DNA of 64,000 nucleotides from contig OX336344.1 in the NCBI GenBank assembly GCA_946902875.1, positions 23,705,791 to 23,769,790 of the forward strand, read 5' to 3'. A model generated the notes under the pieces. It saw only the letters and a program-made list of their open reading frames with translations, was not told where the DNA came from and did no database searches. Below, one piece after another: positions 21,460-30,375 of the stretch. Source of the DNA: Nematopogon swammerdamellus. Its lineage: Eukaryota; Arthropoda; Insecta; Lepidoptera; Adelidae. Every line of letters begins with the position of its first letter. Position 1 is the stretch's first letter. The position numbers and the translations under genes are program-made.

Positions 21460-21590
21460 TCAACGCTTGTTTCTATCATATTCCTCCCAGTCTAGAAATC
21501 GTCCAGTCCGATGCCACTTGCTTGCATCGGTGCTGTTGAAGAGAGAGGTGCCTAGTTTTTGCCTAATGGCATTATAAATGTCGCGTAGGT
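21460..21590 (-). CDS. Candidate terminal exon, unknown protein
   Basis: Preceded on the minus strand by a good acceptor (attttttcag at 21600-21591). One frame then reads LRDIYNAIRQKLGTSLFNST, continues DASKWHRTGRFLDWEEYDRN and stops at 21460. Residue composition is protein-like and the other two frames close early. A possible upstream exon lies near 21925-21960, but the link is not secure. It could equally be a relic of a longer gene. No family recognised. Confidence 0.3.
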
Positions 21591-21638
21591 CTGAAAAAAT
21601 AAAACGCATGACAATTTGTAACTTACATAATTTATTGT

Positions 21639-21814
21639 TATTACCTTTTCATTGCTGAAATCTAATAATTTAACAATAAATATCTATCAGGACCACATCT
21701 TCAGGTTTCTCAATTACATCGCTCTTGCATGGTGTTGATAATCTCATCATCAGGTGTGTCAGGGGTAGATATTTATTGTTAAATTATTAGGTTGCAGCAA
21801 TTAAAAAGTAATAA
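21639..21814. repeat. Inverted repeat / MITE inside the element
   Basis: Arms of about 47 bp. Left ends 'aatttaacaataaatatcta', and right begins with the exact complement 'tagatatttattgttaaatt'. The outer parts (ttattacctttt / aaaagtaata) pair imperfectly. The roughly 80-bp centre has a gatgttgataatctcatcatc stretch. Confidence 0.6.
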
Positions 21815-22158
21815 AATAGGTTATGTAGGTTATGTATGCGATAATAAGTAATAATATGGGCATCAAAAATACTTGTAAAAATGGTAAACCGATAGAAGTT
21901 TTCATTCTTCCTATTTTATAAAATACCTCGATCTCGGTGTTCGCACCAAACTCCAATATTTCTGAAATACCTATTTCAAGCACGTGTACAAATATAATTT
22001 ATGACTCATCATCAGTAATTACGTTTGATGATAAATTCTCAGTATTCATAAAAATGGAAAGTGTGAAAAACAAATCATAGTCTATGTTGTGTGGAGCTAT
22101 AGATTGTGGTCAGTTATAGATTAAAGTCTTGCTTGTACACACGTTTCTCTACATCATC

Positions 22159-22593
22159 ATGACATCGGTAAGATAAATATTTTTATTTTTTTAAATATTA
22201 CCTATAAATAAAAAAATTCTAGAGGTATAATTATTTTTAGCACTTTAGAAATTTAATAAAATTAACTGAATTAATGTTATAATTTTTTATTTTCAGATCA
22301 AGCAAACAGAATGCATCGATTTGTGTAAGAAACAGAAACAAAAAATAACTAGGAAAGATCAACTGCAAGCTTTGTCGTCGTATGTAATGGCACCGGCACA
22401 GACTAGGGGGCAGCAGTTAATCAAGATACAAATTTTTGATGTTCTACCCGATGGGCTCGATACTTGTGAAGTGCCATCAATTCAAGGACAATATGTTGTG
22501 CAAGGAGCAGGTTTTGATGAAATTCTGGATACTACTGAAAGAGTTTTAAAGTTAATTTCCAAAAAAGTGATTAATTGTAATTTTGCATACTGA
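22159..22593 (+). CDS. Spliced 101-aa protein, unknown
   Basis: Exon 1 is ATGACATCG (22159-22167), with donor gtaaga. Exon 2 begins at 22297 after a tttcag acceptor and runs to the stop at 22591-22593, phase 0 on both sides. This gives 101 residues; exon 2 begins IKQTECIDLCKKQKQK and ends KVINCNFAY. It is rich in Lys/Gln at the start, with no signal peptide or membrane segment. An AATAAA follows at about 22602. An initiator-like TCAGT at about 22106-22110 lies some 50 bases upstream, but no TATA box. I do not recognise the family. It lies divergent from the 165-aa gene and convergent with the polymerase gene. The tiny first exon is typical of eukaryote-adapted genes. Confidence 0.5.
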
Positions 22594-22664
22594 TGTTTAA
22601 AATAAAAGCGTATTTACAACTCAAAGCGTTTTATTTAAATAAAAAACACGCAATGACAAAGAAA

Positions 22665-22873
22665 GGGTTAAAAGCACTAAAGGTACACATGAAATAAACA
22701 CAGTACATTAATATTACAGAACATAATTTCTGAGACTTAATAATTAATTACAAATATTACCCTTTAAATAATAACATGTATTGGTAAACAAAGGGTTGCA
22801 ATCATGAAAGATACACATAAAATAAACACAGTAGGTATATTAATATTACAGAACATAATTTCTGAGACGTAAA
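22665..22873. repeat. Direct repeat between convergent genes
   Basis: 22665-22740 and 22789-22872 share 'cacat.aaataaacacagta' and 'ttaatattacagaacataat' plus ttctgagac. The region lies between the 3' ends of the 101-aa and polymerase genes, so it may hold both 3' untranslated regions. Confidence 0.6.
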
Positions 22874-22890
22874 TTAGAACGATGTTTGAA

Positions 22891-25800
22891 TCAAAACATA
22901 GTTCGGTAATGCCCCCAGGGTAATGTACTATACTTATTTTTGAACAATTGTCGTTTATCATCAGATCTATTGAGAACTGTTTTGTTTATCTCTTGAGTGT
23001 ATAACACGTGTTTCATTGATCGAATTGTTAACATTTTACGTTGTAGAGACTCGTCGCTATCGAGAGCCTTCCTATATTCTTTTCGGTTTATTAATTTTGT
23101 TGCAGATGGGGTGACCCCTTTAGCTTTTTTAATAGAGAATTCAGGTGTTTTAATGCAGTATAATTTTGCTCTCAACCCTATAAATTCCTCTACGGGAAGA
23201 CCACCCAATTCATCTTTGAATAGTCCTGGTATTTTGTCGTGTACGCGTGGGATATTATAAATATTGTCTTTTGAGAAATTGCTTGTATCAAAAAATGATA
23301 TATTTTTTTTCATGTCTTTGTAAAAATCATCGGTATGTACATGATATAAAAGACTGTCAGTATCAGTGTAACACAACTTGATATTACTATCATACAGAGG
23401 CTTCATTACAGAATAATGAAAATTATATAAATGAGTCTTGGCCAATTCTAAGACGGTGAACCCGATATAAATAGGTCTGTCCAAAACAATTTCAGTCGGG
23501 TTCAGCTGAATAGCGACCAAATTTTCAGAAAATACAGAGATATTTTTGAAGTTAGGTCGAGAAATCAATTTACCTGCCCCGAGAACTTTGTTCGTCAGAT
23601 TTGTATGGTCTCTCCATACATTTGCTAACTTCACATCGACTTGATTGCGTTTATTTTCAATGGTCTTTCCAAATATTGCATTATTATATAATTTAAAGTT
23701 GTCCTTTTCAAATTCTGACTTAGCTTGTTTGCGTAGAGAAGTATTAAGCTCGATATATTTCTTTAAAAAATGTGTTTGTGTAAATGTAAGCACCCTGTGA
23801 ATTTTTTTTTAAATTAAACCGTTATGTATACAAGCTTTCAAATGAATATAATGAATAACGTATTTGTTCTTGTTGTATAGACTTGCAATGAGTTTATTAT
23901 TTGTACCATTAATGGGGGTGAATTTCTCAGGAGCAAATGGTAAATCTGCATGAGCGTCGTGGAGATATTCAGGATAATCCATGTCGACTTCCAGAATATA
24001 TCCCACGTCTGAGTCATCGTCCACATCGCAAACATTAAATTTCTCAACTTCATTCACGCTCAGAAATCGAAAGTTGGCTATAGGCAATTTCCTCATCATT
24101 ACAAAACCGTACAAGTTATTACAATCTAGATACACCAGGAAAGACGTTCTTTCGTTTTTATCATAATCTGATAAATATCTATTATTTGCTTTAGCATATC
24201 GCAGTATACTTTGGGCGAGACCTCCGCGAACGCCTTTTTCTAAAAATTCATATATTTCCAAATCTGAAACTAGTTCCAGTTTTACCTTTGTGTACAACAA
24301 CATTGCGTCCCAACTTAAACCTGGTGATGTAATATAATAAGCTGGATCAAGTTTGTAAAATTCTAAACTCATCTCTCGAAAATTTTCAAATACGTCACAC
24401 AGCAAAAGTATGTCAGATTTTAGGTAGAGGTCTGTATATTCTCCAAAGTTTCTTACACCAAAAATGTGCCAGACATTCTGGGCATGATCATATTCACTTT
24501 GCGTAATATGTGTTCCAGTAAGTCTGTTATAAAAATCTGAAATATTCGGTAACGTAGTCTCTTCATATTTGTCGAGCGAATCCATATAATCATATGGATA
24601 GACACCTTTTTGACGCAATAGGTTGAAAAGATCTGAATCATTAAATATACGTTTTAAATGTTTGAAATCATCACTTTTTAAGCTTTTACTGAGTTTCTCA
24701 AGGCTTGAACTAAGAAATCTAAAAGAATCTATAAATTTCATTTGAGCAAACCGACCATCACCTAGTGGTAAAAACTTCGTAAAACTGATATAATTTTCTT
24801 TGTTCTTCGGTATGACTTTTATACGTCCTTTCGTATTTGCTAATTCAGTTATAAACAAGTGACAATCGTAACCCGATAAGTTATGAAAAAATATCGGTAT
24901 GAAGGGGCATTTGCGAAGAACTAAATTACATTGAGAATGGGCCGGCCCGCGAAATTTACCTGTTAAATGATCATGATCGCTAACACAGTCACCGAACAGC
25001 AGTTCCTTACAGATGTAACATTTCTCAGCTTCATTCAATATATTTTTTTGCTCAACTGTTAATGGTTTCATTGGTGCATTATAGCTTAAAATATTCTGCA
25101 ATCTCAACACATCTTTAGTTAGTTTATGAATAAATGTTTTAACACAATCAGGTCCACGGTAGGTTACCAACTTATTCAATTCTGGTTTGACAGAGGAGCA
25201 AATATAATACCCGAAGCATGTAGGTATGTGAATGTTAACACATCGAGTTCGTTCAGTTTTATTGGTTTCTTTTTCTGAACAAGCGCGTAACATACTTTCA
25301 AAATCAGCGTATATAACGAAAGGCACCCTTTGTGTCCTTTCATAGTGTTCGAACTGAAGACATTTATTTTCCTGCGCTAAGATAACTCGAACTCGCGAAC
25401 AGTCATGATTTTCAAACTTGCTCTCGTTAGAAAAAGGAAGCAAGCATTCTTCACATAAGAATATTTTACCATGGTGATGGGTTATTTGTGAACGCACCAA
25501 CCGTGGAAGATTTTTTATTAAGCAATAGTGACTTTTTTCACCCTTTTCGATGAAAAGTAAATTTATGTGATGTAGTTTTCGCTTCTCAGTAACGCATAGG
25601 GGGCCATTTATTTCAGTTTTGTTTGACACACCATATATATTGACACTGATGCGAGGATTATTGCGTTCAAATGTTTTAATATCATCAAACGACGGTGGTA
25701 AGGACATACCGTCAGTGTTTAAAACTGTCGAGTAGTGTGGATATGTACTAACTCTGTTCGCGTTCCGCGTTGTGGGATATAAATATGCAACAATACTCCA

Positions 25801-26412
25801 TAAAAAGCAACAATTGTCATTATTTTTCACGTTAATGCAACACTTTTTATGTTGAATAACTTGAGGTAGAGGGATATACGTTCCACCTCTTAAAGGAGTA
25901 TATTTATTTATGTTTACTTCAAGGTGACTTATTCGTTCGAAACTCCACCCGGACTCGCGTTGTTCGAATTCGGTCGATTTAAGGTCAAGCTTCTCTACGG
26001 TGGATATAAACAAATCTAATACATTAGTGCTTTGCAAGACAGGTTGATATCTAGTACTAAATGATTTCAATGTCTGTTCCCCATTTTTTATCAACGAAAA
26101 ATAGCAGTACAATTCAAAGTTAACCTTTAAAGAAATATATTTGAGGAGAGTTGTTTTAATCAAACATTCTACTTGAGTGCTGATATCGATAAGGAATTCT
26201 TTAGAGTCGGCGTATTCGCGAACGGGATTTATGCGATAGCTTCTTACTCTATTTTTGAAGGCTGACGTAATCACGTGTACATTTTCTAGATCTGTGCTCA
26301 ATAAAGCATTAGCTTTGTGCAAATTAGTTCTTTGATGATATCCAAACTTATTTTTGTGTATATTTTTATTGCAAATTTCACAATACATTTTCTCTAAAAA
26401 TAATTTAAACAT
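22891..26412 (-). pseudogene. polB: Protein-primed family B DNA polymerase, one in-frame stop
   Basis: About 1,173 codons. In order: an N-terminal C2H2-like finger (CEIC...H...H, about residues 11-32); a conserved block NVKNNDNCCFLWSIVAYLYP (195-214); a second Cys/His cluster CEEC...H..C (320-338); ExoI YADFES (368-373); an HNH/endonuclease VII-like block CYIC...SDHDHLTGKFRGPAHSQCN (465-496); ExoII NLSGYD (511-516); ExoIII YLKSDILLL (663-671); polymerase motif A LDCNNLYG (762-769); motif B NNAIFGKTIENKRN; and motif C YTDTDS (near 1015). The reading frame is broken only by a TAA at 23809-23811, between motifs A and B; it resumes in the same frame. In the family this enzyme replicates linear element DNA from a protein primer. 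It begins 51 bp downstream of the 237-aa gene. An acceptor-like tttttag close to the start means the ATG nine codons in is an alternative start. Confidence 0.9.
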
Positions 26413-26463
26413 TACCTATATGTGTCATAATGTAAAACCGTAATTTTTAAACAAAAACGAAAA

Positions 26464-27478
26464 CTACACCTTAGACGTTTCAAATGTTTTACGTTCACAA
26501 GTTACAAAGCGAGTGAGGTACTTCCAAGCTTCCTCGTCTTCGTCCAACCTTGATTTTATCGCAATGACCGCGTGTCGCCATCTATCGATGGGCTTTATCT
26601 TTTCGATATCTTTTGCCACATAAACTTTCAGTTCGGCAAAATACTCCCCTTTTTTGTCGAGGACACTCCTATAGTAACCATTTCCCTGCCTGCGGGCGAG
26701 CGAGCAGATTAACGAAGATGATGACTGTTTACTCCTCACCGGCGATGCAGGCACATCATCGGGTTCCACGTCGGAAGCGAAGGGGTCAACGGCGACACGT
26801 TTCTTGGAGGGTTGTGCAGAACGTTTAATGTTGCTGGTGGCCCGGCGATTAGGCTTCACACCACGGGTGGTGGAAGGAAGCACCTCACGCTCGCTGTCAG
26901 AGCTCAAGTTGTCGGGAACGTGAGGTCGTTTCGTTGACTTCTCGCTCTTCAAGCTGCCTGTACTGCCGTTGACGCGTTTCTTGCTGATAACTTGACCGGA
27001 CGGAGGGATTTCGTTCTCGCTGTCCGTGCCAAACAACTCGTACATTCGAGCGGTAGTCGAATGCTTCTCTGCTGAAGCGTTGGATTGCTTAACACCTGTG
27101 TTCTTCTTCTTTTTCTGAGCGATGAAACCAGCTTCCGCCTCATCGCCCGAATTGAACGGGTTCTTGTACGATGACCTGCAAATCAGTTAAAATATGGTTT
27201 TTATTTCCCCCAAAAAGAATGCGTATAGCATCCCGTTTAATGATTGATCTATTTATCACTCAGATGCTTATTTTTGTTCGCTACTAAGTCATAGAACAAG
27301 GACTACTCAATATATTTTTTAAATACCTACATACTGTAAAATTCCAAATAGCACTAGTGGTCGCAAAGTTTAACATAATTAGAGTAGGGGTAGGTAAATA
27401 TTATTTGTAAGATTTCCTTAAATAATAGTGAAGTGGAATTATTTTATTATTTTTTATTTAAAATAATAACACTTACAT
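26464..27478 (-). CDS. Spliced 237-aa protein with a split start codon
   Basis: The coding exon runs from 27175 (after a tttgcag acceptor) to the stop at 26464. The frame is open up to the acceptor, and its only possible ATG at the 5' end forms across the junction: AT are the last bases of the upstream exon (27478-27477, donor gtaagt) and G is 27175. The first residues are then MSSYKNPFNSGDEAEAGF. The middle is low-complexity Ser/Lys/Arg with acidic runs (DSENEIPPSGQ, SSDSEREVLPS), probably disordered. The C-terminal 90 residues are folded-looking (GYYRSVLDKKGEYFAELKVY, IDRWRHAVIAIKSRL, WKYLTRFV). I do not recognise the family. A terminal-protein or nucleic-acid-binding role would be guesswork. 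The start could instead be the internal ATG at 27045 (193 residues). Confidence 0.5.
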
Positions 27479-27565
27479 ACTTTGTCCTTGGCTTTGGATT
27501 GAGCGATGGTCTGATGATGTTCTTATCACGTATCCGCTCTGCAGCGCTCCTGCTTCTCCAAGTAT
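27477..27565 (-). other. Upstream (mostly untranslated) exon of the 237-aa gene
   Basis: Bounded on the minus strand by cactcaccag (acceptor, exon start 27565) and gtaagt (donor, 27476-27471). It is 89 nt. It ends in AT, which supplies the first two bases of the start codon. A frame runs open through it, so translation from further upstream is also possible. Confidence 0.45.
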
Positions 27566-27894
27566 CTGGTGAGTGAAATATTAATAAGTACAGTGTTTGG
27601 GTAATGAGTTTTGTTTGTAGGAACGAAGTGGAATTTTTTTTTTAAGTTTCAGCTAACTGAAAGAATGTATTTCCTTTTTTAAAGCAAACGGATAAAAATA
27701 ACAGTAGTGAAAATATGTAAGTGGGAAATAAGTTATTTATTAAATAGATGTAAAGCAAAAATTAAGAGAAAAAACACATCAGAATTCCAGCCTAGACCGT
27801 GAATGAATCGATCCCTCCATTACCAATTTCGCGAGAAAACATAATGTAAGTATCTAAGCACTGACACGGCCGCAGCCCCATTTAACCAAAAAAT

Positions 27895-28206
27895 TTAAAA
27901 AAAAACCCGGTTAAGTACGAGTCGGAATCGCGCCCCGAGGTTTCCGCATCATAAAAGAACATTTGAAAAAAAAAAACCTTTCTTGTATGGGAACCCTCAT
28001 AATTTTTTACTTTTAATTTTTTTTATTATTTGTTGTTATATCCACCATAATAACACATATTCTGTGAAAATTTCAACGAGCTACCTATTACAGTTCAAGA
28101 GATGCATCCCTCGGGCAGACAGACAGACGGACGGACGGACGGATAGGCATACAAGCGGCCCAGGCTTAGTAATAGGCTTCCGTGAGGGATACGGACGGAA
28201 ACCTAT
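27895..28206 (+). repeat. Family D repeat inside the element
   Basis: ccggttaagtacgagtcgg, 'ataacacatattctgtgaaa', the cagacagacggacgg tract and the tacggacggaaacct end match the other D copies. It lies in the leader-intron region of the 237-aa gene, so it was probably inserted after the element, or was carried in a duplicated leader. Confidence 0.6.
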
Positions 28207-28640
28207 AAATAAAAGAACTTACCAACGGACGGGCAGACAGATGACACAGGCTTAGTAACGGGCTTCCGTACGGGATACGGAAACCTAAAAATAAAAGAAC
28301 TCACGTTTAAATCGTCGGTACTGGCACTGATACACTTTTCACTTTTATTCACAAACTGTTTTAATTTAATTTTAATTGTTCACTGTTCACTATAGGTACT
28401 GCTTTACTGGAGGTTTCGTTCGGACAGACAGACAGACAGACGGACGGACGGACGCACGGACGGGTTGACAGGCGGTACAGGCTTAGTAGGCTTCCGTGGG
28501 GGGTTACGGAAACCTAAAAATAAAAGAACTTACCAACGGACGGGCAGACAGACGGTGTAGGCTTAGTAATAGGCTTCCGTGCGGGATACGGAAACCTAAA
28601 AATAAAAGAACTTACCTTGCAATCGTTGGCACGGATACAC
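28190..28640. repeat. Duplicated leader/repeat block
   Basis: The unit 'tacggaaacctaaaaataaa' + agaactta/cc occurs at about 28200, 28270, 28505 and 28592. The following block, 'tttaatttaattttaattgt' + tcactgttcact, occurs at about 28360-28392 and 28668-28698. So the sequence around the putative leader exon has been duplicated together with part of family D. Confidence 0.6.
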
Positions 28641-28738
28641 TTTACACTTTTATTCGCAAACTTTTTTAATTTAATTTTAATTGTTCACTGTTCACTGTAG
28701 GTCTCTTTACTTTACTGGAGATCTCGTTCAGGAATACT
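28616..28738 (-). other. Candidate 5' leader exon
   Basis: Begins at the initiator (A at 28738) and ends gattgcaag before the donor gtaagttc (28615-28608). The diverged duplicate at about 28313-28410 also ends at a donor-like gtgagttc. No ATG-led long frame, so a non-coding leader. The assignment to the 237-aa/polymerase transcript is inference. Confidence 0.35.
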
Positions 28739-28772
28739 GATGCTGTTTCACGGCCCCTGTATGGTTTATATA
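28736..28772 (-). promoter_or_regulatory. Candidate TATA/Inr promoter
   Basis: On the minus strand, TATATAA (28772-28766) is followed by the arthropod initiator TCAGT (28740-28736) about 30 bases downstream. It points toward the leader exon, the 237-aa gene and the polymerase gene. Confidence 0.45.
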
Positions 28773-28892
28773 GGGGTTTAATTGCTAATTTACACACGAC
28801 ACTACACTGCACTCGATGATGTCACGGTAGTTCTCATGCGATAAAGTTACTGAAGCTTTTTATGGTCAAGCTACGTGATGTTTTCACTTTTG

Positions 28893-29392
28893 ATATGAGG
28901 AGCAACGGAACAAAATCACACATATCCACTTTTTCCACAAGTGTTTTTTTATCGATTCGACATCTTTAGCCTGAAACCTACCGAATAGCAGTTTTATAGT
29001 ATTCAAAATCACACTAATCGCTCTTGCATAATCGCTAGAAATCAAACGTTTGCATAAGAATCACACATATCCTGGTACAAAGTCGTATTTTGATGTAAAA
29101 CTCTAAACTTGCGATCATAACAGTTTTATAGTATTCAAAATCACACTAATCGCTCTTGTATAATCGCTAGAAATCCAAGGTTTGCATCAGAATCACCCAT
29201 ATCCTGGTACAAAGTCGTATTTTGATGTCAAACTCTAAACTTGCGATCATAATCACACAAATGAAATAGAATAATCATTGGATTGGAAAAAATTGCACCA
29301 AAATCACGCATTATATTAGTTTATTAGTTATTTGGCTCTCCTGTAAAAAAGTTAATGTGGACATGTTTGACTTTGTTTCGTTGCTCCTCATA
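28893..29392. mobile_element. TA-flanked MITE with internal duplication
   Basis: The ends 'tatgaggagcaacg.aacaaa' and its complement tttgtttcgttgctcctcata form inverted repeats of about 35 bp with few mismatches. Inside, a 132-bp block starting cagttttatagtattcaaaa is present twice in tandem (28989-29120 and 29121-29252). No coding capacity; inserted within the Polinton. Confidence 0.7.
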
Positions 29393-29604
29393 TACTGTGT
29401 CTACGAAATAATGACGTGCACGTTGCATTATCTACTAACTTCAGAAGGGGGTGGTCAATTATATCATGGACAACGTGTACTGCTTGTACACTCAAACAAA
29501 TAAAAGTATAAAACTTGAGCATGATTTATAATCCACTTATAAATTGATAAGTAGTCCATAGTGGAAGGCGTATGAACGTGTAAACTGAATGTAAACCATA
29601 TGCT

Positions 29605-29880
29605 TTGTTGTATGAGTTATATACAAAATTTCAACAATCTTATTACGGGCGTCAGGCGAGCCCTTTGCTAAGTTTATCCAACTTTAAAAATAAAGCACCA
29701 CTTTTTATCATTGACTGCTCTCGTCAGAACGAATCCATTAAATCAGGCCCCATAGATGTTCGCGTCGAAATTGAGAGCGATAAGGAGATTCCTGATAATA
29801 CAGCAGCTTATTGTCTCATACTGAATGATTGTATAATAGAATATAAACCCCTAAGTAATATCGTAAAAAAAATATCGTAA
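29605..29880 (+). pseudogene. C-terminal stub of a double-jelly-roll capsid-like protein
   Basis: 91 codons ending in a stop. The sequence holds FQQSYYGRQASPLLSL, FIIDCSRQNESIKSGPIDVR and NTAAYCLILNDCIIEYKPL. I recognise the 'IDCS.QNES.K..P.DVR.E.E' plus 'AYCLI..D.I.EY.P.S' pattern as the C-terminus of proteins annotated double jelly-roll-like in insect PolB elements (memory, not a search). No in-frame ATG or acceptor precedes it and the rest of the gene is absent, so I call it a truncated relic. If correct, it supports virus-like ancestry of the element. Confidence 0.55.
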
Positions 29881-30375
29881 TTGTTCAAATGCATACATTA
29901 TAAGTTATCAAATTTATTGTAATAATTATGCCTTCATTTACTTAATTTTTTATTTTTAGTAGTATAGTAATTATACTTATAAATAAATTACTATGAAGAA
30001 ATACCTGGCTTTTCACTGTAATCCTAATTTATAAAGTACTTTCCAGATATTGATAAACAAAGTTAGTAATATTTTTGATTTGACTGTACCTTAATGTTAT
30101 GAGGGGATCACATTACAGGCACGGTTCGACACTATCTCAGAGTTGATGAAAAAGGAGTTGTTCATTATATGATGCACGGATCACTCTAATAATAATACAA
30201 TGAGCGTGCAATTCACTGTAAATCTAAATTAGGAATAAGAAAAATAAAACATCCTAATACGGTCAGATTAGTTCATCTTAACCGATTTATGTATGTGTTA
30301 CTATTCCATGCGAATATGAGGGTGTATTTGATTGAGAGTCAGGTATAAGTTCAGAGGTTCAGAGTAATGAAATCA
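29881..30375. other. Element sequence without a recognised gene
   Basis: AT-rich and apparently single-copy. AATAAA-type signals near 29985 could terminate the capsid-like relic transcript. No supported frame. Confidence 0.35.

Noticed and set aside
26613..26828. 71-codon plus-strand frame and other frames antisense to the 237-aa and PolB genes
   Set aside because: Shadows of the minus-strand coding sequence with no independent signals.
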